A stretch of DNA of 64,000 nt from Yamagishiella unicocca. Taxonomy: Eukaryota > Chlorophyta > Chlorophyceae > Chlamydomonadales > Volvocaceae. Below are positions 42,601 to 53,300 of this stretch, one piece after another; the stretch's first letter is position 1; each line of letters starts with the position of its first letter. The stretch lies in assembly GCA_003116995.1 (NCBI GenBank), contig BDSL01000068.1, positions 372,001 through 436,000 of the forward strand, given 5' to 3'. The position numbers were made by a program, and so were the translations under genes. The notes beneath the pieces were generated by a model that was given only the letters and a program-made list of their open reading frames with translations, had not been told where the DNA came from and did not search any database.

Positions 42601-45600
42601 CCACTCTCCGGCTTGCTGCCTGATGACCCTCCCTCTCTCCGGCTTGCTGCCTGATGACCCTTCCACTCTCCGGCTTGCTGCCTGATGACCCTTCCACTCT
42701 CCGGCTTGCTGCCTGATGACCCTCCCTCTCTCCGGCTTGCTGCCTGATGACCCTTCCACTCTCCGGCTTGCTGCCTGATGACCCTCCCTCTCTCCGGCTT
42801 GCTGCCTGATGGCCCTCCCTCTCTCCGGCTTGCTGCCTGATGACCCTCCCTCTCTCTGGCTTGCTGCCTGATGACCCTCCCTCTCTCCGGCTTGCTGCCT
42901 GATGGCCCTCCCTCTCTCCGGCTTGCTGCCTGATGACCCTCCCTCTCTCCGGCTTGCTGCCTGATGACCCTCCCTCTCTCCGGCTTGCTGCCTGATGACC
43001 CTCCCTCTCTCCGGCTTGCTGCCTGATGACCCTCCCTCTCTCCGGCTTGCTGCCTGATGACCCTTCCACTCTCCGGCTTGCTGCCTGATGACCCTTCCAC
43101 TCTCCGGCTTGCTGCCTGATGACCCTCCCTCTCTCCGGCTTGCTGCCTGATGACCCTTCCACTCTCCGGCTTGCTGCCTGATGACCCTCCCTCTCTCCGG
43201 CTTGCTGCCTGATGACCCTCCCTCTCTCCGGCTTGCTGCCTGATGACCCTCCCTCTCTCCGGCTTGCTGCCTGATGACCCTCCCTCTCTCCGGCTTGCTG
43301 CCTGATGACCCTCCCTCTCTCCGGCTTGCTGCCTGATGACCCTCCCTCTCTCCGGCTTGCTGCCTGATGACCCTTCCACTCTCCGGCTTGCTGCCTGATG
43401 ACCCTCCCTCTCTCCGGCTTGCTGCCTGATGACCCTCCCTCTCTCCGGCTTGCTGCCTGATGACCCTCCCTCTCTCCGGCTTGCTGCCTGATGACCCTCC
43501 CTCTCTCCGGCTTGCTGCCTGATGACCCTCCCTCTCTCCGGCTTGCTGCCTGATGACCCTCCCTCTCTCCGGCTTGCTGCCTGATGACCCTCCCTCTCTC
43601 CGGCTTGCTGCCTGATGGCCCTCCCTCTCTCCGGCTTGCTGCCTGATGACCCTCCCTCTCTCCGGCTTGCTGCCTGATGGCCCTCCCTCTCTCCGGCTTG
43701 CTGCCTGATGGCCCTCCCTCTCTCCGGCTTGCTGCCTGATGACCCTCCCTCTCTCCGGCTTGCTGCCTGATGGCCCTCCCTCTCTCCGGCTTGCTGCCTG
43801 ATGGCCCTCCCTCTCTCCGGCTTGCTGCCTGATGACCCTCCCCCTCTCCGGCTTGCTGCCTGATGGCCCTCCCTCTCTCTGGCTTGCTGCTGCTGCGCAG
43901 TACGTGCTGATCGGCTACGTGGGCGACGCCTTCCTGTCCAACGGCGACCACATCTACCGGCCCGCCGCCTGGCTGGCCTTCACCTTCATCATGTCCATCA
44001 CCAACCTGGTCATCGGCCTGCTGCTGGCGGTCTACCGCATCGTGCTGCTGCTGCTCACCACAGTGCTGTCGCTGGGCAAGCTGGAGGTACGCGGCGGAGC
44101 GGGGCGGGAAAGGAAGAAAGGAAGGAAGGAAGGGAAGGAATGGCAATTGGAAAAGGAGCACTGCGGCTACCGTAACCCTGCCCTCGTGCTTTCGCTGCAT
44201 GGGTGTGCCGTTTGCGACCCCATGACCCTTGAGCATTCTACACGGCCCCACACGGCCCCACGCGCGAGGCGCTGTTTGTTTGCTGTTGCCGCCGCAGGTG
44301 ACCATCTTCACCTTCTTCTCCAACCTGGATCTACCGCACCAGAGCTTCCTGGCCGGGCTGCACATGCATGTGAGGGCTGGTTGCGGGTGGCAGCAGCGGT
44401 GGCGGCGGGAGTCGGGGGACGGGAGCGGGTCCAGTGGAACATGGGTAGAGAGAGTTGTCGCGTACACCGACAATGAGTGCACCGGGGCAAAAGGGATTTA
44501 CTGTTTTCGCTGGAGGCGTGTGTCAAACAAGTATACCTTGTGATATGGGTGTGAGGATGGGCGCATACGGGCAGGGGGGCGGGTGATGACTCCTCACGCA
44601 GTGTCACGCAGGGATCTGCAGTGTCACGCAGGGATCTGCAGTGTCACGCAGGGATCTGCAGTGTCACGCAGGGATCTGCTGGGAGGCCCACGCATCGGCC
44701 TGCGATGGCGCGGCAGGGTGGTGGTTGGTCCGCGAGGTGGTGGTTGGTCCGCGAAATGGTGGTTGGTCCGCGAGGTGGTGGTTGGTCCGCGAGGTGGTGG
44801 TGGGTCCGCGAGGTGGGCCCTAAAGTATGTACAAGGCACCGAGGAAATGCCGCATCCGCGCTGAAGCCGTTCGTCGCCCCGCCCTGCCGCAACCCGGCTC
44901 GCGCGTGTTCGTCCCTCCTCCTCCCCCTCCCCCCCAACAGGAGGCGATGTCCAATTTCCACGACCCCATCTACCTGCCAGGGCCGCGTGGGGCAGCGCAC
45001 CGGCGGTGGCGTAAGCTGCGGGACACGGTAGGTACACAGCCGCGGCAACAGCAGCCCGGGAGGGAGGCGGAAACGGATGAGGCTGAGGCGGAAATGGATG
45101 AGGCTGAGGCGGAAATGGATGAGCCTGAGGCGGAAATGGATGAGGCTGAGGCGGAAATGGATGAGGCTGAGGCGGAAATGGATGAGGCTGAGGCAGAAAT
45201 GGATGAGGCTGAGGCGGAAATGGATGAGCCTGAGGCGGAAATGGATGAGGCTGAGGCGGAAATGGATGAGGCTGAGGCGGAAATGGATGAGGCTGAGGCA
45301 GAAATGGATGAGGCTGAGGCGGAAATGGATGAGGCTGAGGCGGAAATGGATGAGGCTGAGGCGGAAATGGATGAGGCTGAGGCGGAAATGGATGAGGCTG
45401 AGGCGGAAATGGATGAGGCTGAGGCGGAAATGGATGAGGCTGAGGCGGAAATGGATGAGGCTGAGGCGGAAATGGATGAGGCTGAGGCGGAAATGGATGA
45501 GGCTGAGGCGGAAATGGATGAGGCTGAGGCGGAAATGGATGGGGCTGGGGGGACGCAAGGGCCACAGGGCCATCGTGGACCGGCCCTCCGGGTAGACCGA

Positions 45601-47014
45601 GGGGAGGAGGCGGGACGACAGGGGGAGGGGCAACATCGCTAGCACGACGCGGTGTTTTGAGTTGGTTCGTTGTTGGAACGAGGACGCGGAGAACTCTGCG
45701 GTTGTACCGGTTGGACGTGTCACCCACAAGCTGGCCTTGCTGCGGCCGCCAATGAACCCGGGTGTGGATGCGTAAGCGCCTTGCTGAGCTGCCTTCGGTC
45801 GCCTCCACCCCACCCACCCCCTGCAGGTGCGGCGGCTGCAGCCGGAAGAGCTGCGGCTGCTGGCTACGCTAGGTGGGTCGCCGGAACGGTTTGGTGGGGT
45901 GTGCGCTAGCACCCTGGCGGCGTGTTGATGTCGCCCGCCGGCAGGCTGCCTTGGTGGCTACCCTATGGTTTCTCCACACGGCCCTCTCCTGGTCTCTCTC
46001 TCTCTTGTGTCGACCCACGGCCCTCCACGCGACCCCTCGTCCCTCTCTCTTGTGTCGACCCACGGCCCTCCTCGCGACCCCTCGTCCCTCTCTCTCTCTT
46101 GTGTCGACCCACGGCCCTCCTCGCGACCCCTCGTCCCTCTCTCTCTCTTGTGTCGACCCACGGCCCTCCTCGCGCCCCCTGGCCTCTCCCCCGGCGCTGC
46201 AGGTCGTCCCAAGCAAGTGCAGGACTGCCTGGACCACGTGGTGGTGGACATGCAGGCAGCAAAGATGCTGGCCACGGGCAGCCGGCCGCTGGACGCCGGC
46301 AGCAAGCCGCTCGCGGCCGGCAGCAGGACCGGCCCAGGCATGAGCAGGCCAACCACCACGCCGGGCGTCGTCGAGGGGTCCGTCTCGGGCGGCAGGGCTC
46401 TCCGAGGCATGGCTGCGGAGCCCCGAGCAGGTCGCGGCAGAGGGGCAGTAACACAGGCGACAGCATCGGTGTCCGGTCGCAACGATGATGTGTTGTTGAG
46501 CAGCGGGCAGCAGTCGGACTGGAGGGCAGCCAGGCGGCCGGGCCAGCAGCAGCGGCGCGGGGACGACCCGCCGGCTCGCCGCAGCATTGCACTGGACAGC
46601 CGGGCGTCCGCAGCCGGGCAGCCGCGCAGCGGCGGCGACCCTGATGACGAGCACCTCATGTACAACAACGTGACGTACCACGGCAGCCGTACAGGCGTAC
46701 GCGGCCGCCGTAACAACGACACGTGGCTCAGCGAGGAGGAGGAGGACAGGGCGGCGGCGCGGGCGGGGGCGGGGGCGGGGGCTCGCCGGGGGAGCGAGGG
46801 CGCTGGGTATCATGATGACGACGAGGGGGAGGGGCAGGCGGGCAGCAGTGAGGCGCGGCGGTCGCGGGGGCTTGCCGCAAGTGACGAGGCGGCTGGCGGA
46901 AGGAGAGGCGCGAGGAGGGGGCGGCAGCAGCAGGCGGCAGCGGGTACGGCGCAGCGCTCGGGGGGGCAGCGCTCGGGGGTGGCAGCGGGGCGGCCGCGGA
47001 GCGAGCTCATGTGA
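30649..47014 (+). CDS. Large multi-pass membrane protein, family not recognised
   Basis: Exons: 30649-30939, 31036-31451, 32075-32277, 32811-33231, 33518-33563, 34126-34238, 34669-34858, 35249-35398, 35701-35777, 36029-36203, 36692-37873, 38048-38391, 38755-38895, 39412-39607, 39927-40053, 40453-40649, 41026-41124, 41331-41564, 41907-42026, 43901-44086, 44298-44369, 44941-45027, 45827-45872, 46203-47014, giving about 1974 aa. A signal peptide (about 1-33) precedes a roughly 430-aa ectodomain with cysteines and N-glycosylation sequons. Next come about five helices (about 460-694), a 500-aa His/Gly/Asp-rich loop (695-1202), a helix, a second sequon-rich loop (1250-1423), about four further helices (1435-1640) and a disordered tail. 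LDLPHQSFLAGLHMH followed by FHDPIY faintly recalls STRA6-like proteins, which is speculation. The exon 7 start and the two frame-neutral introns (1 and 11) are the least certain points. Confidence 0.78.
31847..32010. repeat. About 45-bp tandem repeat, 3-4 copies
   Basis: Unit contains CACCGGCGCTTCCC(C/T)TGCAAA, in intron 2 of the multi-pass gene. Confidence 0.8.
32532..32664. repeat. 14-bp tandem repeat, about 9.5 copies
   Basis: Perfect CTCGGCTGGTCTAG units in intron 3 of the multi-pass gene. Confidence 0.95.
33266..33352. repeat. 34-bp tandem repeat, about 2.5 copies
   Basis: Unit contains CGATGTGGGTCAGATCATTT, in intron 4 of the multi-pass gene. Confidence 0.9.
34310..34358 (+). repeat. 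Dispersed intron element, copy 3
   Basis: GAGGAAGACCCGTGGATGCC ... ACCGTTTAGAACAGACG, about 70 nt after the donor of intron 6, in the donor-side orientation. Nearly identical to 9281-9329. Confidence 0.75.
35181..35220 (-). repeat. Dispersed intron element, copy 4 (diverged)
   Basis: TTTTAAACGGGTTTTCTTTC then ACACGGGTCTTCTCC, close to the acceptor of intron 7, in the acceptor-side orientation. Confidence 0.55.
39081..39112. repeat. 12-bp perfect inverted repeat (hairpin)
   Basis: TGGCAAATGGAA pairs with TTCCATTTGCCA across an 8-nt loop, in intron 13 of the multi-pass gene. It abuts the larger inverted repeat. Confidence 0.85.
39109..39230. repeat. 26-bp perfect inverted repeat with long loop
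   Basis: Left arm 39109-39134 (GCCAGGCGCTGTCCTGTGAT...) is the exact reverse complement of 39205-39230, extending to about 33 bp through TA-rich ends. The left arm also folds on itself (CCTGTGATATA with TATATCACAGG). It resembles a MITE or a foldback transcript. Confidence 0.85.
42158..43890. repeat. 31-bp minisatellite, about 56 copies
   Basis: Unit contains GGCTTGCTGCCTGATGACCC then TCCCTCTCTCC. It fills intron 19 (42027-43900) right up to the acceptor. Variants (A/G, CCCT/TTCC) are interspersed. It produces an artefact ORF of 831 codons on the minus strand. Confidence 0.97.
44600..44679. repeat. 20-bp tandem repeat, 4 copies
   Basis: CAGTGTCACGCAGGGATCTG units, in intron 21 of the multi-pass gene. 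Confidence 0.95.
44716..44812. repeat. 19-bp tandem repeat, about 5 copies
   Basis: GTGGTGGTTGGTCCGCGAG units in the same intron as the 20-bp array. Confidence 0.9.
45067..45548 (+). repeat. 21-bp tandem repeat, about 23 copies (frame-preserving)
   Basis: GATGAGGCTGAGGCGGAAATG units. They lie in the intron after exon 22 but in frame with it, encoding an acidic heptad DEAEAEM. A downstream phase-0 donor (CGG|GTAGAC near 45590) could include the array in an exon. Confidence 0.95.
45985..46180. repeat. About 50-bp tandem repeat, 4 copies
   Basis: Unit contains TTGTGTCGACCCACGGCCCT, in the last intron of the multi-pass gene. Confidence 0.9.
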
Positions 47015-48570
47015 GCGGCAGCGCACGCTGGGTGGGCTGGGCCGCCCCATGCATGGCACTGGTTACGTGACCACACTATGATACGTTGGGTGTGTTGTTG
47101 GACGGGGGTGACGACAGGCAGGCGACCGCGCATGGGGACGGCTGCATCTGTAGCAAGCCTGAGGGACCTAAGCATAACCGACCATCTTCGCAGGGGGTTG
47201 TAGGATTGCCGTGTGGGACTACTATGGCGGGCAGCAGCGATGAGCAGTTTGCGCCGCACCAGCCCGCTTTGATGAACTAGGGCGTGAGCAGCAACAGGCG
47301 CGTTGGGGCGGCGGCGTGATGATGATGTCCGCCGCGGCGCCGAGAGTGAGTGACCAAGGGATCAGTAATTTCAGTATTCAGTAAAGCCTTGTTAGGCTTG
47401 GAGCCGTGCTCATCCAACAGTCTGTGTCTGAATTAGATCTGCATGTACCGTGACATATCGCAAATCGCATCGATTTATATTCCTGCATGTGCTACTTCGT
47501 GCTGTTTTTGGTGGTTTTGGTGATTCAGCGGGAACTCAAGTCGCGGTGGTGGTGCGCCTGTGGACCGCAGGTGCCGCCGTGCGTGTACCTGTGTCGTTAC
47601 ATGCCCTTCATTTGGCCGGGCTAGGACAGTTCTAGGCGCGTCGCTTCCTCTCCCTCTTTTGTCGTCTTGTTGCAGTTTTGACACCTAGATATGACCTTGC
47701 GGCGCTCTAATAGCGGTACCGGTATAGAAGCCGTTATCCTGAGTTGAGTAGATGCGAGCTCTGACGAGTGAGCTGTATAGAAGCCGTCATCCTGAGTGAG
47801 CTCTGCTCCAACAAGTTACGGTGGTTCACACGGAGCAGACATCGCACCGCCGGCAGCAGCAGCCTCTTTGCCACACATTGCGGGTACGTCGCGCCCGCTA
47901 TGCGGCTGCAGGTTTCTGCCGATGACCCGCCGTGATGCCCTGGGGCTTGACTCGACGTATGAGCTGCGGCGCGTTTTTGTGACGTACCCTGTGTGTCGTC
48001 ACCTGGTTGTGGCATAATGGGCGTGATTTCGTAGAGGATATAAGGATTGGAGTGGCGTCGTACAGCCCTCGCGATGAAGGGGCGGCGGGCGCCATGGCTC
48101 TTGCATGTCCGTAGTGGTCTTGATCCGGCACGTACCGCGTCACACTAGCGCTTTCGTGGCACGTGGTGGCTGCAGCCAGCATGCTACCCTGTCCGCGGGG
48201 CAGAGCTGTCGCCAAAGCCGCTGACGCCGCCTTTGTGATCTCGATACGGCGGCTGGTTTGTGAATTGTGTAGTATCCCGTCACAGCGGACTCCAGACCTG
48301 ACTTGAGACGTGGAAATTGTGGTAACGAGTAGCTGGCGTGTGTTAAGCTGCCGACATGTGGAGGAAGGTTTGTGTGGAGGGCGACTTCACGAGTGCAGGC
48401 GGAGGCAGCGGAGTGGCGGTGGTGGTGGTGGTGGTGCCCGTTGCCGATGGGCAGCCTGCAGACAGCATGCATCGTCAGCATCAGGGGCACAGATTATCAA
48501 CGTTACAGAATGTCCACAAGGCCACCCCTGATGTATGACGTGTAATATGGCGATCAAACACCCCCTCAAT
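47015..48570. other. Intergenic (convergent genes)
   Basis: Downstream of the multi-pass gene. No ORF or RNA gene I can support. TGTAA at 48541 is a distant candidate poly(A) signal for the plus-strand gene. Confidence 0.45.
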
Positions 48571-48616
48571 GGACCTATCTTACGGTCTGAGCCCCACCGC
48601 AACGGTTACTTCTACC
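48571..48616 (+). repeat. Dispersed repeat family 2 copy (intergenic)
   Basis: CTATCTTACGGTCTGAGCCC then CGCAACGGTTACTTCTACC. A diverged member. Confidence 0.5.
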
Positions 48617-50335
48617 AACACCCGACTCGCCACGGATCCTCTGTCTACTACTCCCACCCCACTGCCTGGTCATGCCCGCCTGGTACGTGCTGCGTACATC
48701 GTCGCGCTGGGCAGCTATTTGAGTCGTCCACCCCACGCCCCGTAAGCTAGGTCGCTCCACAAGGAGCCCTCGCGACCGCACTCGCAAAATGTATCGGCCC
48801 GGCCGGTTTAGGGTTTTCTGCAGCCTGGCCGGCGGATCTGCCCGATGGCTCTCCCTCTTGACCCGGAGTCCGCTGCGTGACATCTACCGCTACTGCGGCA
48901 CAGAAAAGCATGATAAGCAGAATATACCCCGAACAGCAGGAAGGTGCCTTCACCGTGGGTATGTGCAGCAGCGCAAGTCGTCGTCATCGGCCGCACACGT
49001 CACCGGCCGCACATCTCCGTCGCGCTCTCACTGCCCAAAACAGCATCAAACCCATGTCCTGGAGGACCCATGGGTCTGCGCACCAACCTCGACCAACCTA
49101 CCAAAGCGCTTCTCCGAAACGGCCATGCCGTACGCCACTCGCAGCATCATGCAGCCGACAAGCTCTGCAGCTAAGCCTCCGCAATTGACCTCCAGGCGTC
49201 AGGCGCGGCGCAGCATAAATTGAAGCCATAATGGCAACCGTCCACATAACCGCTCGTATAACCGCAAAAGCCCGTCCTTTCTCTTATTAAGGTATATTCC
49301 TTTCACGGAGAGCATCGTTCGAAATCCGAAGATATCTTTAGATATTCAAGGGCGGCCGTCTGAGAGCTGGCGTCAGCTCTGGACCAGCACCCAGCATCCG
49401 GTTCGGGCCCGACAGAATAACAGGTAAACAGCGCCACAAAGGGGAAATAATCGATGCAGTCGGATTGGGCACGCACCGCTCAGCGTATGTGTGCGTGTCA
49501 ACGTGCATCAACTTCCAAGCGAACACGAAACCGTATTAATTCACCTAGCGTTCACGGCGAACCTACTTACCACCATGCGCGTAGGATTTCAAACGAATGC
49601 GCCAGGGATGTGCTGCGCGAGTGGCCTAACAATTAAATGACAACGCTCCGAAACCTTTTATGATTGCAACTTCGAACGAGCAGACCTCCGGGAATGCCAG
49701 GCCACCTCATGCTACGAAAACGCACAGTTGGCTGATTACCATACTGCTGCTCTATAAATACCGGCATTATACGTCGAAGCCGTAATGAACTAATAACGCA
49801 AACCTTGCGGATCTGCAATTATGCATGTGCATCTGCTCCTCGGCCATGTGCATCTGCTTGCCGTACCGCAACGACGACTCAGCAGAAGCACCGGTACTCA
49901 CGCCGACCGCACAAGCCACAGCCTGGCGCCACAACCGCATATGCTTATGCTAGTAGCATACTTACGCAGGCACTCGGCGCTGATCATACGTTGGCCCGTC
50001 GGCCGGGATCACCGAAGTTCCCCCCTCCTCTCCGGGCTCAACAGATCGCGTCCGGTAACTCTATCGCGTGCTGGGTTAACCCCACCATCTTGCCGTGACC
50101 GCCCCTAAACCGAAGCGTCCAGCTCCGTCTGGAGCTGCGGGCCTGGTTCTGATCGCTGACGGAGCAAACAAAGAAACAAACAAACACGTCGTCAATGCAG
50201 GCACGACACTTCGATTAGCGCTGTGGCGCCAGATACACCCATCGAGCCCTGCAGCGGCCACGGGCTGCACACCGTTAGTTCGGTGACCGTCACCATCAGA
50301 CCGTTGACCATAACCAACGCGGTCCATTATTACCT
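48617..50335. other. Intergenic, downstream of cyclase gene
   Basis: Lower GC than the genes around it, with no coding or RNA signal recognised. It must hold the cyclase 3' UTR on the minus strand. Confidence 0.45.
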
Positions 50336-53300
50336 TCACCCAAAAGTGCGGGGCGGCTGGCCGTTGCCTGGGCCGCCTGGGTCGGCGTAAACAGGGGCAC
50401 CATCCGGAATGGTGCAGGTAGAGTGGGGGTCCGGGAGGGGAGCCCGGGATAGGGGTGAGTACATCATCCTTGGCGGAGCCGGGGGCAAAGGCGAGTACGC
50501 CGTCTCAGGTGGCGCCCGGGGCAAAGGCGAGTACGTCTCGTGTGGGCCCCGAGGTAAAGGCGAAAATGGCTCAGGTGCGGCGATGCCCGTAGCAGCATCC
50601 ATCCGGAACACCTGCAGCCAGCAGTGGCAGGGGCGCGGGGGGGTGGGGAGTGTAATTGCCGCGGCACGGGCATCACTAGCCTCGGAGCAGCGGCGTAAGA
50701 GGCCACTGCTAGCAGAACGGAACCGGGGAGTGGCTGTAGCAGCGGTGACAGCGCCCTTGCCGTACCCCACCGCATCCCACTGCTTCCCCCCCGCCCTGCA
50801 TCTCCGCGCCCCTTCTTACCGCACCCACATCCCCTGCTCTGTCTTTCCCCACCGCCGTACTCCGTCGTACAGGATCGCGTCGTACCCCGTTCCACGCATA
50901 TCAAGCATCCCCTCCACCGCCTCTGTCTCTTTCGCCGCGCCGCTGGGGCTTCTTCGTTGTTTTGGCCCCTGCCCCCCCGTTCCGCAAATGGCAGTTGTTC
51001 CTGACACCCCCCGCTGGCCCCTGCCCGCATGCTTCGCGCCGACGCCATCGCCGCCCGCTCTGGGCCCTGGCCAGGTGAGTTCCACCGCCGGGTAGGGCAC
51101 ACTTTTTGCTCGCTTTTTGCTTTTTGCTAGTCGTTGCGTCCTTGTTTGCGGGCATCGGGGCTTGCGTCTAGGCTCTCGCGGTCTCCGGTCCCCCATGGCG
51201 TCTTTCACCTCCGTCTTTCGTCTCCTCAACCAAGTTCTCCAGCATGCGCCTCGAAACGTCTGTCCTAAACGGTTCTTCGCGCGTACACGAGTCTTTCCTT
51301 GCAACCCCACCCCACCCCACCCCACTCCACTCCACCCCACCCCACCCCACCCCACCTGAATCATCGGCAGTCGCGTCGTACTGTTCATGCTCGGCTCCCC
51401 GACTTGCGGCACGGCCGCCAGGCTGCTGCTGCGCCGCTGTTGTCCCGACTCAACCAAGTGGTAGGCCGCTGCCGACACCAGTCGCAGCCGAGCCGAGTTT
51501 GCGGTGTTCACAACGTTGCTTGCGCTGCAGGGCGCCCTGCTGATGTCCGGCACCATGCACCCGCCGTTGAAGTCCTGGGGGTCGGCCCCGGCCACGCGCA
51601 TCATCCTCGACGATGGGCGCTTGCCGAACATCCCGATGGACACCGGCGCGCGGCTGCGGGGGGCGGGCACCTCGTCTCCATCTTCCTCCACCGGTGACGC
51701 GATGACGCCCGCGGAGTTCTTGTAGACGCCGTCGCGGCCTCGAGTGAAGCTGCCGCCGCCCCAGAAGGACATCGACGCCAGGTGGCCAGAGACGGGCGGT
51801 GCGCCGGCCGGAGCGGAGAAGGATCCAGATCCCATCAAGTGCCGCCCCATCACCGGAGGAGGGGATGCAAGCGCGCAGCGGACCTCAAGGACCTCCACTG
51901 GCTCGCCGATGCCCTGCGGCGGGGAGAGGGAGGGGGAGGGGTCATGAGAAGGAAACGCGTGGGGAAAGAGGGGAGGGAGCGGAAGGAAGGGGGCAAGGAG
52001 AGGGTGAAGGAGGGAGCACACGACGCCCTCCTGCACCATCGCAGGGATCAAGGAACTGCTGGGACAGCACCGTAGCAGGCCCCCTCCTTCCTGCGTTCGA
52101 CGGACCGCACGCTGCAAGCGCCACGCCGGCAGCAGTGCGGGCAGCAGTGCGGGCAGCAGTGCGGGCAGCAGCAACAGCAACAGAGGCAGCAGCAGCGGCA
52201 GCAACAACAACAGCGGCAGCAGCAGCGACATCGCACGGGCAGGACACTCCTGGAGCGCTGCTGCTCGAGGGCCAGGCACTGGCTCCGGCCCCAGGTGCCA
52301 ACCACCGGACTGCTGCGCCCCCTCCCGCCACAAGGTGCAGGGACGCCGGACAGACCGGCGCAACGCCCGCCCCTCCTGCGCCTCATGACGCTCCCTCCCT
52401 GGAGCCTGCGGGCGCCCGCCAGGTCGCCCCCGTGTGCACAAGTCGCTTCTGCGTGACTGCCCGCGCGCACCTTGAGCGCCATGGGCCCGAGGCTGAGGGC
52501 GGCGAGACCGCGGGCAGCCAGGCCGCCTATCTCCTCCGCCTGGGAGGCCGCTTCCCAAGTAGCGCTTGAGCACAGCACCTGCCGGGCAGGAGAGCACCAG
52601 AGGGAAGAGACATGCATCCGGTAATCCTGACCGGTATGTGGCACTAAGCGGACGCTTTTGGCGTTCCTGGCAAGGTCGCATTTACGGTATACATGCTGGC
52701 GAAGAAGCAATTGACAGGATGTTTTGAGCAAAGAGCTAACAGACATGTTGTGCGATAGTCTTCGCGGGCACCTCGACCCACGACATGCGATGCAGATGCC
52801 TCCAGCGCGCCTCATTGTCCCCCGGTCCAAAGGTTGGCTCGACCCACTTAACCCCTCGACCCGAACCCCTCACCACACACTACTCCCCCACACTGCTCCC
52901 CCCTCCCACCCCCACCACACACACACACACCTGCCCCGACGTGGCCTGGGCGCTGATCCGCGCGGCGCGGTTCATGACGCGTCCTCGGTACGCGATGCGT
53001 CCCGTAGCGTCGTTAAGAGAGGCGCGGACTGGGCCGGACTCGACGCCCGCCTGCGCGCGTTGTACACAGGGTCGTACACAGAGTCGTATACATGGTCTTA
53101 CACACGTAAGCTCCTGGAATTAGGCGGTGGGCAACTTTCAGCACGCCATCATCACGTGCACGACAAGTGAGCGACGTGGAAATAGGAGGCTGGTGGCTGT
53201 GGGACGTTTCAGCTGCCTCTGCAGCTGCCGGGTACCTCCCCTCCCCCTGGTAACTACCATGCGCCAAATGTCCTGTCCTTTTCGCGTCAACGGTTTTTCT

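Noticed and set aside
41987..44482. 831-codon minus-strand ORF of Gly/Ser/Arg/Gln repeats
   Set aside because: It is the antisense reading of the 31-bp minisatellite inside a plus-strand intron. Three repeats make one 31-codon cycle, so openness is automatic.
44624..45912. 397- and 422-codon minus ORFs of Pro/His/Phe repeats
   Set aside because: Antisense of the 21-bp array in the multi-pass gene.
50816..52681. 621-codon minus ORF
   Set aside because: A chance read-through joining a cyclase exon (51913-51356) with introns on both sides. Splice sites and domain continuity favour the exon model.
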